A stretch of 53,138 nt of DNA from Methylibium sp. (GCA_013824165.1 PNNH01000098.1:1-53138), one strand, 5' to 3'; shown: positions 18,453 to 26,730, counted from the first letter of the stretch. A program made the numbers and translations. The notes: a model not told the origin generated them from the letters alone.

Positions 18453-18779
18453 ATGGCGCTGAAGCTGCTGCACGAAGACGAGACCGACGATCCCATCCTC
18501 TCGGTGGTCAATCTGATCGACATCTTCCTGGTCGTTATCGCCGCGCTGTTGATCACGGTGGCTCAGAATCCGCTGATGAACCCCTTCAGCAAACAGGACG
18601 TCACCGTGATCACCGACCCTGGCAAACCGACCATGGAGGTGATGATGAAGAAGGGCGAGAAAGTCGAGCGCTATAAGGCCAGCGGCCAGATCGGCAGTGG
18701 CGACGGCGAGAAGGCTGGCGTGGCCTACCGCATGAAGGACGGTTCCATCGTCTACGTGCCTGAAGGCGCCCAGCGATGA
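18453..18779 (+). CDS. DUF2149 family membrane protein
   Basis: A 108-residue protein with an acidic N-terminus (HEDETDDPILSVVNLIDIFLV), one membrane segment at about 17-38, and a small C-terminal periplasmic domain. The layout resembles ExbD/TolR (short cytosolic tail, one helix with a buried Asp, periplasmic domain), so it probably pairs with the ExbB-like protein just upstream. The start ATG lies one base after the upstream stop, and its stop overlaps the next start in an ATGA, which implies translational coupling. DUF2149 corresponds to the last gene of the hmuYRSTUV-type operon. Biochemical role unknown. Confidence 0.87.
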   Translation: MALKLLHEDETDDPILSVVNLIDIFLVVIAALLITVAQNPLMNPFSKQDVTVITDPGKPTMEVMMKKGEKVERYKASGQIGSGDGEKAGVAYRMKDGSIVYVPEGAQR

Positions 18780-19678
18780 GCGCCGGCCTGCGACGCCGCA
18801 GCCTGCTCGGCGCGGCTGCCCTGGGTCTGCTGGCTGGCTGTGCCGCGCCCGGTGCGGGCGGCCCGGCAGTGCGCATCGTGGCACTGGCCGGCGGCCGCGA
18901 GCTGACGCGCGCGGCCTTTCTGGCCGAGGCCTTGCGTTGCGACTACCTGTTGCTGGGCGAGCAGCATGACAACCCGCATCACCATGCCGAGCGCGGTGCC
19001 TGGCTGGGCGCATTGCCGGTGGGTACGCCGGTGGTGGCCGAGCAGCTGACGCGTGGAATAAGCGTCCCGGCGCAGGGCGAAGGGCTGCTGGCGCGGTTGC
19101 AGGCCGGCGGCTTCGATTCCAAGGGCTGGCGTTGGCCGCTGCATGAGCCCTTGTTCGTCGCCGCTGCAGGGCCGGGGCGCCAGTTGCTTGGTGGCAATGT
19201 GCCGCGCGAACTGGCGCGCGAGGTGGCACGGCGCGGCCCGGCCGCCTGGCCACCAGAGCTGGCCGCCCAGCTCGAACCCGCAGCGCTGGATGTGGCGGCG
19301 CAGGCGGCGCTTGACGACGATCTGCTGCGCGGCCACTGCGGCATGCTGGGCAAGGATCGCGTGGCCTCGATGCGCGCCGCGCAACGGCTGCGCGATGCGT
19401 CGATGTGGCTGGCGCTGCGCGAGGCGCATGCCGCCGCATCGGGGCTGCCGGCCGTGCTGCTGGCCGGCAACGGCCATGTTCGCAGCGACTACGGCGTGCC
19501 GACGCTGATCCGCCGCCATGCGCCGCAGGCGCGCTGGATGTCGGTGGGCTTTGTCGAGCCGGGATTCGCGTTGGACGGCACCGTGCCCTACACCCATGTG
19601 TGCATCACGGCGGGCGTGCCGGAACGCGAGGATCCCTGCAAGAACCTGAAGCTGCCGCTGCCGCCGGCGCGCCCTTGA
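18776..19678 (+). CDS. ChaN family (heme-binding type) lipoprotein
   Basis: A 300-residue protein of the ChaN/DUF399 family. The N-terminus RRRSLLGAAALGLLAGC carries a lipobox with C22, and the RRR run could allow Tat export. The family signature LLLGEQHDNPHHH is present near residue 58-70 and VLLAGNGHVR near 225-235; histidines and a tyrosine in this fold bind heme in the Campylobacter homologue. Start ATG overlaps the DUF2149 stop by 4 bases, so it is part of the same operon. It could hold heme on the periplasmic side between receptor and chelatase, taking the place of HmuY, which is absent here. The C-terminal cysteines (CITAG, DPCKN) could form a disulfide. Confidence 0.87.
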   Translation: MSAGLRRRSLLGAAALGLLAGCAAPGAGGPAVRIVALAGGRELTRAAFLAEALRCDYLLLGEQHDNPHHHAERGAWLGALPVGTPVVAEQLTRGISVPAQGEGLLARLQAGGFDSKGWRWPLHEPLFVAAAGPGRQLLGGNVPRELAREVARRGPAAWPPELAAQLEPAALDVAAQAALDDDLLRGHCGMLGKDRVASMRAAQRLRDASMWLALREAHAAASGLPAVLLAGNGHVRSDYGVPTLIRRHAPQARWMSVGFVEPGFALDGTVPYTHVCITAGVPEREDPCKNLKLPLPPARP

Positions 19679-19679
19679 T

Positions 19680-20444
19680 TCAGATCGGCAGCAGCTCGTG
19701 CCGGTCCCGGCTCAGCAGGATCAGCTGGCGCTGGCCGATCGCGGACCAGGCCTCGGTGTCGTCGCCCAGCGGTTCTGACGCGATGGCGCAGCCGCCCGGC
19801 TGGGGCTTCAGGTAGAGCGTTGGCGCGGCGTCATCGCTGGCATAGCGAAACGCCCAGATGCGATGCCCATCCGCCAGTGCTGCGGCAAAGCGCAGCGGTG
19901 CGGCGATGCCGCGCGCCTGCATGGCGGTCTCGGTTTGGCGCAGCACGGCCTGCACAGCTGCGACCGGCTCCAGGCCTTGTTGCAGCCCGGCCACGATCAG
20001 CAGGAACAGCAGTTCCGAATCCGTGGCGCCATGCCTTTGCTCGTAGAGATGGTCGGGCAGGTGCGCTTCCATCGTGCGGCGCAGCTGCGCATAGCCGCCG
20101 ATCTGGCCGTTGTGGATGAACAGGTAGGGCCCGTAGTGGAAGGGGTGGCAGTTCTGCCGCGCGATGCCGCCGCCGGTGGCCGCACGCACATGGGCGAAGA
20201 AGAGGCCCGAGCGCACATTGGCGCACAGCGACAGCAGGTTCTCGTCTGACCAGGCCGGCATCACCTCGTGATAGACGCCGGGCGTCTCGCGCTCGCCATA
20301 CCAGCCGACGCCGAAGCCGTCGCCATTGGTCACGGTCTTGGCCTCCACCGCGCGCAGCGACTGGCGCACCAGCGAATGCCTGGGCTTGCACACCAAGTCT
20401 TCCAGGAAGATCGGTTGGCCCAGGTAGGCGAGGAATCTGCACAT
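19680..20444 (-). CDS. Class II glutamine amidotransferase (YafJ-like)
   Basis: A 254-residue protein with the N-terminal nucleophile Cys2 directly after the start Met (MCRFLAYLG), as required for class II (Ntn) glutaminases. Other family features are GDGFGVGWYG, FFAHVRAATGG and HNGQIGG, which bind glutamine and build the oxyanion site. The protein stands alone without a synthase domain, like YafJ and EgtC. The EgtC role (ergothioneine) is not supported, because no egtB or egtD is near. It is convergent with the ChaN gene, one base apart. Physiological substrate unknown. Confidence 0.88.
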   Translation of the reverse strand: MCRFLAYLGQPIFLEDLVCKPRHSLVRQSLRAVEAKTVTNGDGFGVGWYGERETPGVYHEVMPAWSDENLLSLCANVRSGLFFAHVRAATGGGIARQNCHPFHYGPYLFIHNGQIGGYAQLRRTMEAHLPDHLYEQRHGATDSELLFLLIVAGLQQGLEPVAAVQAVLRQTETAMQARGIAAPLRFAAALADGHRIWAFRYASDDAAPTLYLKPQPGGCAIASEPLGDDTEAWSAIGQRQLILLSRDRHELLPI

Positions 20445-20492
20445 CAGGCGGTCCTTCCTTTACGGCGGCTAGGCACGGCTATGCTCTGAGGC

Positions 20493-21674
20493 ATGCGTCG
20501 TTTGCTTCGAGATATGTCCGCGCCAGCCGTCGTCGCCGGCTTTGTTGCGGTGCTGGTCGGCTTCACCAGTTCGGTGGCCATCGTATTCCAGGCTGCCCAG
20601 GCGCTGGGGGCCACGCCGGCCCAGACCAGCTCCTGGATCTGGGCCCTGGGCCTGGGCATGGGCATCACCAGCCTGGGCCTGTCGCTGTGGACGCGCCAGC
20701 CGGTGCTGACCGCTTGGTCCACGCCCGGCGCGGCGCTGATCGCCGCCAGCTCGGGCCTGAGCATGGCCGAGGGGATCGGCGCCTTTATCGTCTGCGCGGC
20801 GCTGATCCTGCTGTTCGGTGTGACGCGCTGGTTCGAGCGCCTGATGGACCGCATCCCGATGGCGCTGGCCGCGGCCCTGCTGGCCGGCGTGCTGGCGCGC
20901 TTCGGCCTGGACGCGGTGCTGACGGTCAAGAGCGCGCCACTGATGGTGCTGGCCATGGCGGCGGCCTATCTGCTGGGCAAGCGTTTCTTCCCGCGCTATG
21001 CGGTGCCGGCGGTGCTGGCGGCGGGCGTCGCGGTCGCGGCATTGCAGGGCCGGCTGCAGCTGGGCGCGGTGGACTGGGCTTGGGCACAGCCGGTCTGGAC
21101 CACACCGAGCTTCAGCCTGGCGGCCATCATCGGCGTGGGCCTGCCGCTGTTCCTGGTGACCATGGCCTCGCAGAACCTGCCGGGCGTGGCGGCACAGCGC
21201 GCCTCGGGCTATCAGACGCCGATCTCGGCCAGCATCAGCGCTACCGGCCTGGCCTCGCTGCTGCTGGCGCCGTTCGGTGGCTATGCCTTCAATCTGGCGG
21301 CGATCACCGCGGCGATCTGCATGGGTCGCGAGGCGCATGAAGACCCGGCGCGGCGCTACACGGCCTCGGTGGCGGCGGGTGTTTTCTACATCGCCATCGG
21401 ATTGGCCGGCGGCGCGGTGGTGGGCCTGCTGAGCGCCTTCCCGCGCGAGCTGGTCGCCGCCGTGGCAGGCCTTGCCTTGCTCGGGACCATCGCCGGCGGC
21501 CTGGCCGCGGCGCTGAAGGATGAGCAGCACCGCGATGCCGCGATCCTGACCTTTCTGGTCACGCTCTCGGGGCTGACGCTGCTGGGCATCGGTTCGGCCT
21601 TCTGGGGTGTGGTGGCCGGCAGTACGGCCTTGCTGGTGGCACGCCGGGGCTGGACAGAGCGGGCCAAGGGATAA
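20493..21674 (+). CDS. benE: BenE family benzoate/H+ symporter
   Basis: A 393-residue inner membrane protein with about 12 hydrophobic segments. The early stretch AGFVAVLVGFTSSVAIVFQAA and the later TMASQNLPGVAAQRASGY and APFGGYAFNLAAITAAICMG are typical of BenE. The family imports benzoate with protons, but no benzoate dioxygenase or catechol genes are in this window, so the real substrate may be another small aromatic or weak acid. It is divergent from the amidotransferase gene (48 bases). Confidence 0.88.
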   Translation: MRRLLRDMSAPAVVAGFVAVLVGFTSSVAIVFQAAQALGATPAQTSSWIWALGLGMGITSLGLSLWTRQPVLTAWSTPGAALIAASSGLSMAEGIGAFIVCAALILLFGVTRWFERLMDRIPMALAAALLAGVLARFGLDAVLTVKSAPLMVLAMAAAYLLGKRFFPRYAVPAVLAAGVAVAALQGRLQLGAVDWAWAQPVWTTPSFSLAAIIGVGLPLFLVTMASQNLPGVAAQRASGYQTPISASISATGLASLLLAPFGGYAFNLAAITAAICMGREAHEDPARRYTASVAAGVFYIAIGLAGGAVVGLLSAFPRELVAAVAGLALLGTIAGGLAAALKDEQHRDAAILTFLVTLSGLTLLGIGSAFWGVVAGSTALLVARRGWTERAKG

Positions 21675-21714
21675 TCCCTGGCCCATTCGCGCACGCGCAT
21701 CAGCAAGGTCAGCC

Positions 21715-22032
21715 ATGAAGAAGACGTTCCAACTCCAGGTCGAGGGCAAGAACCCCGAGCGCCTGCTCGAGGCCATCAAGCACGAGATCCGGCAGTACCT
21801 GAAGCGCGAGCGTCGCAAGCCCCTGCCGGCGCAGATGGACTTCTGGGACTTCGACTGCCGCTTCGGCCTCAGCGAGGAAGCGGCCGAGGTGATCCATGCC
21901 GGCGCCTTCATGGATCGCATCAACGAGGCCGCTGCGGCGGGTGCGCCGGCTTTCTACCTGGAACTGCTGGCCAAGCCGGCCCAGCGCAGCTTCGTGCCGC
22001 GCGCGCCAGGCGCCGAACCCAGCGAGGACTGA
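21715..22032 (+). CDS. DUF6172 family small protein
   Basis: A 105-residue soluble protein, MKKTFQLQVEGKNPERLLEAIKHEIRQYLKRERRKPLP..., conserved in many proteobacteria as an uncharacterised family. It has a basic patch (KRERRKPLP, residues 31-39) and an aromatic/acidic segment (QMDFWDFDCRFG) but no recognisable catalytic motif. It lies between benE and gshB on the same strand. No function can be assigned. Confidence 0.75.
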   Translation: MKKTFQLQVEGKNPERLLEAIKHEIRQYLKRERRKPLPAQMDFWDFDCRFGLSEEAAEVIHAGAFMDRINEAAAAGAPAFYLELLAKPAQRSFVPRAPGAEPSED

Positions 22033-22043
22033 AGTGGGACCGA

Positions 22044-22065
22044 GTGAGGTCCCTGCGGACCTCAC
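22044..22065 (+). repeat. Perfect 9-bp hairpin between the DUF6172 gene and gshB
   Basis: GTGAGGTCC (22044-22052) and GGACCTCAC (22057-22065) pair perfectly around CTGC. No T-run follows directly. It may be a weak terminator or a leader structure for gshB. Confidence 0.6.
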
Positions 22066-22153
22066 GACGCCCACCGAAGGCCTGGCCGCCTGCCAGCAGC
22101 GCGGAGCCAGTCGTGCAACACTGCGGTCCGTCGTTTTTTAAAGGGCTCCTGCC

Positions 22154-23110
22154 ATGATTCTCTTGTTTGTTGCCGACCCGCTGGAGTCCTTCAAGACCTA
22201 CAAGGACACGACGTTTTCGATGATGCGCGAGGCGGCGCGGCGCGGCCATCAGATCTGGGCCTGCGAGCCGCAGGACCTGGTGTGGCACTCGGGGGGGAGG
22301 GTGGTCGCCCGCAATGCGCGCGCGATCACGCTGACCGGCGACGCCAAGGCCTGGTTCAACGTGGTCGGCACGGCCGAGCTGGCCTTGGCCGAGACCGATG
22401 CCATCGTGATGCGCAAGGACCCGCCGTTTGACAGCGAGTACTTCTACGCCACCCACCTGCTCGGCCAGGCCGAGCGCGAGGGCGCGCGGGTGTTCAACAA
22501 GCCGGCGGCGCTGCGCGACCATCCGGAGAAGCTGGCGATCCTGGAGTTCCCGCAGTTCATCGGCCCGACGCTGGTGACGCGCAGCGATGCCGCCATCCGC
22601 GCCTTCCACGCCGAGCACCAGGACATCATCCTGAAGCCGCTGGACGGCATGGGCGGCATGGGCATCTTCCGGGTCGGCCCGGATGGCATGAACCTGGGCT
22701 CCATCATTGAGACGCTCAACAAGGGCGGTGCCGAGACGGTGATGGTGCAGCGCTACCTGCCCGCCATCAAGGACGGCGACAAGCGGGTGTTGCTGATCGG
22801 GGGTCAGGTCGTGCCTTTCTGCCTGGCGCGCATTCCGCAAGGCAGCGAGATCCGCGGCAACCTGGCGGCCGGCGGCAAGGGCGTAGCTCAGCCGATCAGC
22901 GCGCGCGATCGCGAGATTGCCGAAACCCTCGGCCCCATCCTGGCCGCCCGCGGCCTGCTGCTGGTGGGCCTGGACGTGATCGGCGACAGCCTCACCGAGA
23001 TCAACGTCACCAGCCCGACCGGTTTCCAGGAAATCAGCCATCAGACCGGTTTCGATGTGCCCAAGATGTTCGTCGATGCGCTGGAAGCCGCGCTGAATCA
23101 GGCGGGCTGA
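22154..23110 (+). CDS. gshB: Glutathione synthase
   Basis: A 318-residue ATP-grasp ligase that joins glycine to gamma-glutamylcysteine to make glutathione. Family landmarks are FVADPLESFKTYKDTTFSMMREA at the N-terminus, RKDPPFDSEYFYATHLL, the glycine-rich ATP loop KPLDGMGGMGIF (about residues 160-172), and the C-terminal metal/substrate region DVIGDSLTEINVTSPTGFQEI. Length is normal for the E. coli-type enzyme. It is not in an operon with gshA (1572). Its last 13 bases overlap the convergent membrane protein gene. Confidence 0.95.
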   Translation: MILLFVADPLESFKTYKDTTFSMMREAARRGHQIWACEPQDLVWHSGGRVVARNARAITLTGDAKAWFNVVGTAELALAETDAIVMRKDPPFDSEYFYATHLLGQAEREGARVFNKPAALRDHPEKLAILEFPQFIGPTLVTRSDAAIRAFHAEHQDIILKPLDGMGGMGIFRVGPDGMNLGSIIETLNKGGAETVMVQRYLPAIKDGDKRVLLIGGQVVPFCLARIPQGSEIRGNLAAGGKGVAQPISARDREIAETLGPILAARGLLLVGLDVIGDSLTEINVTSPTGFQEISHQTGFDVPKMFVDALEAALNQAG

Positions 23111-23511
23111 GGCGCGCGCAGCCGGTTCTTCTGGCGCAGGAGCAGCGAGGCACCAAGCGCCAGCAACAGCAGGGCCAGCACGCCCAGGGTCCAGACCACC
23201 CAGATCAGCGGCGTGATCCAGCCGGCCACGGTGGGCATCGCGCTGAGCAGTCCTTCGATCCAGGGCGCGAGCGCCTCGATCAGCGCGCTCCAGTCTTTCA
23301 GCGCGGCGCTCGGCATCCAGGGCTCGAGCCAGGCTGGCAGCGGCAGTGCAGCGGCTTGGCGTGCAGCCTCGCCGACCGTCCCGGCGGCGCCGCCCGCTTG
23401 CGCACCGGCCAGGCCAGCCGCCCACTCAAGCAGTGCTGCCAGTGCCCAGGTGCAGGCCGACCACAGCAGCAACAAGCCTGCAGTCACCCCCCAAACCAAT
23501 CCCTGCCACAT
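23098..23511 (-). CDS. Hypothetical small membrane protein
   Basis: A 137-residue protein with one membrane segment at about 5-32 and another at about 95-125 (PLIWVVWTLGVLALLLLALGASLLL), separated by an amphipathic Ala/Leu/Trp-rich middle (LEPWMPSAALKDWSALIEALAPWIEG). It ends with a short basic tail. I do not recognise the family. It overlaps the 3' end of gshB by 13 bases on the opposite strand, and codon use looks like the neighbours, so I think it is a real gene. Confidence 0.65.
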   Translation of the reverse strand: MWQGLVWGVTAGLLLLWSACTWALAALLEWAAGLAGAQAGGAAGTVGEAARQAAALPLPAWLEPWMPSAALKDWSALIEALAPWIEGLLSAMPTVAGWITPLIWVVWTLGVLALLLLALGASLLLRQKNRLRAPQPA

Positions 23512-23614
23512 GATCTATCGCTCCATCTGCGTTTGTCAGGCCCGCATCATGGCGCCTTGCGGTCTGTTGTAAAAGCAGAGCGACGCGATTGGAGAATTCT
23601 GTTTTTTAGAAGAT

Positions 23615-24646
23615 TCAGGCGGGCTGTGCGGCAGCGCCGAACAGGTTCTGCAACTCGTTCAGGCAGGACGACTCGTCTTCAGCCGGGCGCGATTCAAGGC
23701 CCAGACCCAGCAGCTGGCGCTTCGCGCTGCGCTCGGCGGCCATCACGGCCGCCGCCAGGCCGCCCGCCAGGGCCGGGGCATGGGCCGCCCGCAACTCAAG
23801 GGCGTTGACGGCATCGGCCGGAAATTCCCAGTCACGCGCGATGCGGGCCGACAAGCGCGCGGCGCGCTCGGCGAGGCCGGCATGGAAGTCCGGGCTGGCC
23901 GAGGCCGATGGCGGATGCTGCGCCTGCTGTTGCTCCAGCAGCCGCAGCGCGGCCAGCAGTCCGGTCTGCGCGGCCATGCCAGCCAGATAGGCGTCGAAGC
24001 TGTCCCTGTGGCCCTGGCGCAGGAATGCGCCACCATGCGCGCAGCGGTCGGCCAGTTCCCACAGCCGGCCGGTGGCCTCGCGGCCGAAGCGGCCGGACTG
24101 GGCGCTGAACACCGGGCCTAGCATCGCGCGGCTGACCAGCTGGCTGAGGCCGTCCTGGCCCAGCACCTGCACGGCTTGCTCAAGACTCGTGATCTCGCGG
24201 CTCGGGCGATAGCGGGGCGAGTTGGCCAGGCGCACCAGTTCGCCCACCAGGGCCGGGTCGGCCGCCAGATGATCGGCCAAGGCCCGGGCCGAGACGTCCT
24301 CGCGCCGGACCAGGGCCATCAGCCGGGGCAATGCGGCAGGAAGCCGCGGCACCATTGGCGACGCCGAAGCACCCTCCAGCAGCGCATCGAGCTGGGCCAG
24401 CACGCGCCGCTCGGCCGGGTTCAAGGCCGCGGCGTCCTCGCCGCAGGGCATGTCCAGCAGCCATGCGCTGAAGCGCAGCTCCAGGCCGGCTGCATCGATC
24501 GCCGGTGCCGTGCTATCCGGGCCTTGCGCTGGTGCCGACGCAGCAGCCGCTGCCGGCTGCACCGGTGGCGCGTCCCGCCGGGCGGCGGCTGGGGTCGGCT
24601 CTGGGGGGCGTTGAATCAGACGGCGCAGGGTGTTCCACATCGGCAT
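23615..24646 (-). CDS. HDOD domain protein
   Basis: A 343-residue protein. After a Pro/Ala-rich linker (residues 14-50) it carries an HDOD-type helical domain, with LPRLMALVRREDVSARALADHLAADPALVGELVRLANSPRYRP and ITSLEQAVQVLGQDGLSQLV as diagnostic segments. HDOD proteins lack HD hydrolase residues and are used in signalling and motility control in proteobacteria. ATG 24646 (MPMWNTLRRL) is chosen over 24712, because a terminator on the same strand lies at 24681-24704 between the two, just upstream of the preferred start. No partner domain (GGDEF/EAL) is present. Confidence 0.82.
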   Translation of the reverse strand: MPMWNTLRRLIQRPPEPTPAAARRDAPPVQPAAAAASAPAQGPDSTAPAIDAAGLELRFSAWLLDMPCGEDAAALNPAERRVLAQLDALLEGASASPMVPRLPAALPRLMALVRREDVSARALADHLAADPALVGELVRLANSPRYRPSREITSLEQAVQVLGQDGLSQLVSRAMLGPVFSAQSGRFGREATGRLWELADRCAHGGAFLRQGHRDSFDAYLAGMAAQTGLLAALRLLEQQQAQHPPSASASPDFHAGLAERAARLSARIARDWEFPADAVNALELRAAHAPALAGGLAAAVMAAERSAKRQLLGLGLESRPAEDESSCLNELQNLFGAAAQPA

Positions 24647-24680
24647 AGCCGCGACAGCGGGTGGTGAGCAGGAAAGAAGA

Positions 24681-24704
24681 AGAAAAAGCCGCCTGGGCGG
24701 CCTT
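24681..24704 (-). terminator. Rho-independent terminator of the FAD monooxygenase gene
   Basis: Read on the minus strand, GCCGCC-CA-GGCGGC is followed by TTTTTCTTCTTC. It lies 100 bases downstream of the monooxygenase stop and 35 bases upstream of the HDOD start, so it separates the two units. Confidence 0.75.
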
Positions 24705-24803
24705 ATCGTCATCGGCTGCGGCCGTCAGAACCTGAGGCCGGCCATGTCCCCGAAAACGGGGATGCAGCTGCCCAGTATCACGTCTGCTGTGCAAACGGGC
24801 ACG

Positions 24804-26054
24804 TCAACGCTGCTGGCGGTGTCCAGCTGCGGCCTTGTAGTGGCGCACCAGGGTGTCGATTTCGCCGGGGTCGATGACATCCTGCAGCTGCGCGAAGCCT
24901 GCCGGGGCGCGCTGCTCGACCAGGTCCAGGATCGCGTCCAGCCCCTCCTGGCGGTTCATCTCGACGATCTTGGCGCACATGGGCAGACGCTCGGCCTCAT
25001 AGGCGTCCAGCGCGGCCTCGACACTCTGCGGGACGCTCAGCTGCTCGGCCAGGCATTGCGCATCCAGGATGGCCTGCGTCGCACCGTTGGAGCCGATCGG
25101 GTACATCGGGTGCGCTGCATCGCCCAGCAGCGTGATACGGCCGTGGCGCCAGCGCGGCAGCGGATCGCGGTCGACCATCGGCCATTCGAGCAGTTGGGTG
25201 GCGTTCTGGATCAAGCCTGGCACGTCCAGCCAGGGGAAGTGCCAGCTGCCGAAGGTGGGCAGCAGGTCGGCGAGCTGGCCGGGCTTGCTCCAGTCCTCGC
25301 GGCTGGGCGCGCTCAGGCCGCCGCCGATGCCGTCCTCGCGCAGGCGCCGGTCGCAGATCCAGTTGATCAGCTGTGTGCCGTCGGCCGCCGGCGGCGCGAT
25401 CGGGTAGACCACGAACTTGGCCAGTCGGTGGCCGGCCTGCACCATGGTGCGGCCGTCCAGAAAGGGCTTGGCGATGCTGGTGCCGCGCCACATCATCATG
25501 CCGTTCCAGCGCGGCGCGCCTTCGTCCGGATAGAACTGGCGGCGCAGTGCCGAGTGGATGCCGTCGGCGCCGATCAGCACATCGGCGCGGCGCTCGCCGC
25601 TGCTGCCGTCGGCATGCTGGAACTGCGCGAAGACCTGGCTGCCCACCATGCGCGCGCCGAGCAGGCGTTCGCCGGTGTGCATGCGTTCGGCGCCCAGCCG
25701 CGCCAGGGCCTCGTCCCACAGCTTGAGCTGCAGCTGGCCGCGGTGGATGCTCAGCTGCGGATGGCTGTAGCCACCATCCAGGCCGCGCGGGTCGCGGTAG
25801 ATCTCCTGGCCATGCCGGTTGGCGAACACCAGGGCCGAGGTCTCCACCGCCATCGCGCGCAGCGCCGGCAGCAGGCCCAGGGTGTCGAGCACTGCCACCG
25901 CATGCGGCAGCAGATTGATGCCAACGCCCAGCGGCTTGAGCTCGGGCGTGGCCTCGCAGACCGTCACCCGGTGGCCCTTGGCGTGCAAGGCGAGGGCGGC
26001 CGTCAGTCCGCCAATGCCGCCGCCGGCGATCAGGATGTCGAGGGGCTTGTCCAT
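24804..26054 (-). CDS. FAD-dependent monooxygenase (PhzS/salicylate hydroxylase-like)
   Basis: A 416-residue class A flavin monooxygenase. It has the N-terminal Rossmann motif GGGIGG (residues 11-16), the middle DVLIGADGIHSALR (DG motif) and the C-terminal RITLLGDAAHPMYPIGSNGATQAILDA that binds the FAD ribityl and pyrophosphate. Such enzymes hydroxylate aromatic acids or phenazines using NAD(P)H and O2. The substrate is not evident here. Start ATG 26054 has a GGAG ribosome site eight bases upstream. It is divergent from a MarR-type regulator at 26137, a frequent arrangement for aromatic-acid enzymes. Confidence 0.9.
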   Translation of the reverse strand: MDKPLDILIAGGGIGGLTAALALHAKGHRVTVCEATPELKPLGVGINLLPHAVAVLDTLGLLPALRAMAVETSALVFANRHGQEIYRDPRGLDGGYSHPQLSIHRGQLQLKLWDEALARLGAERMHTGERLLGARMVGSQVFAQFQHADGSSGERRADVLIGADGIHSALRRQFYPDEGAPRWNGMMMWRGTSIAKPFLDGRTMVQAGHRLAKFVVYPIAPPAADGTQLINWICDRRLREDGIGGGLSAPSREDWSKPGQLADLLPTFGSWHFPWLDVPGLIQNATQLLEWPMVDRDPLPRWRHGRITLLGDAAHPMYPIGSNGATQAILDAQCLAEQLSVPQSVEAALDAYEAERLPMCAKIVEMNRQEGLDAILDLVEQRAPAGFAQLQDVIDPGEIDTLVRHYKAAAGHRQQR

Positions 26055-26100
26055 CTGTTCGTCTCCGTTTCTGGCTTGATCTGGATTAAGGGTAAGCGAG

Positions 26101-26121
26101 ATTGTTGCGCTATGCAACGAT
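26101..26121. promoter_or_regulatory. Candidate MarR operator between monooxygenase and regulator genes
   Basis: ATTGTTGC-GCTAT-GCAACGAT is an imperfect palindrome (7 of 8 arm bases match). It overlaps a possible promoter for the marR gene (TTGTTG at 26102, 17-base spacer, TATCCT at 26125), so autoregulation is likely. Inferred from position and symmetry only. Confidence 0.55.
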
Positions 26122-26136
26122 ATCTATCCTGAGTGC

Positions 26137-26730
26137 ATGAACACCAAGAGCAGTCGCAGCAAGAGCCAGGCGCCCACCGAGGCACAGCAGCCCGAAGGCT
26201 TGCTGCTGCCGGTGCCGGGCCTCAAATACGGCGTGCTCGACGAATTGCTGGGCTACGCGCTGCGCCGGGCGCAGAACGCGCTGTATCTGGACTTCTATCG
26301 CGCCACGCAGGGCGAGGACATCAGTCCGCAGCGCTTTGCCGCACTGGTGCTGGTGGCCGAGAACCCGGGCATGCGCCAGGGCCTGTTGGCCCAGGCCATG
26401 GGCTTGCATCGCAGCGGCGCGCTGCGCCTGACCGACTGGCTGACCGAGCAGGGCTGGGTGGAGCGCCGCGACGACCCGCAGGACGCGCGCAGCTGGGGCC
26501 TGCACCTGACAGCCACCGGCCGGCGTCGCCTGGCCCGCATCGAGCAGGCCGTGCGTGCGCATGACCGCGGCCTGATCGAGGCGCTGGGTGCCGGCGCGTC
26601 AAGTTTGAAGACCGATCTTGAACGGCTGGCCTGGGTGGCCACGGCCGCGGCCCAGCCGCTGCCCTCGATCAACCAGGCGTCGGGCAAGAAGAAGCAGCAG
26701 CAACAGACCAAGCCGGCTTGCAAGGGCTGA
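26137..26730 (+). CDS. MarR family transcriptional regulator
   Basis: A 197-residue winged-helix regulator. The recognition region is MRQGLLAQAMGLHRSGALRLTDWLTEQGWVERRDDPQDARSWGLHLTATGRRRL (about residues 78-131), with the typical wing DPQDARSW. The ends are extended: about 30 residues at the N-terminus and a lysine/glutamine-rich tail (SGKKKQQQQTKPACKG). It is divergent from the FAD monooxygenase, which it probably controls in response to an aromatic ligand. No Shine-Dalgarno is visible before the ATG, and the predicted promoter would start transcription almost at this ATG. Confidence 0.88.
   Translation: MNTKSSRSKSQAPTEAQQPEGLLLPVPGLKYGVLDELLGYALRRAQNALYLDFYRATQGEDISPQRFAALVLVAENPGMRQGLLAQAMGLHRSGALRLTDWLTEQGWVERRDDPQDARSWGLHLTATGRRRLARIEQAVRAHDRGLIEALGAGASSLKTDLERLAWVATAAAQPLPSINQASGKKKQQQQTKPACKG

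Noticed and set aside
19680-20444. EgtC of ergothioneine synthesis
   Set aside because: The class II amidotransferase fold fits, but no egtB, egtD or other ergothioneine gene is nearby.
22044-22065. Hairpin near gshB as a rho-independent terminator
   Set aside because: No T-tract follows the stem, so I list it only as a repeat.
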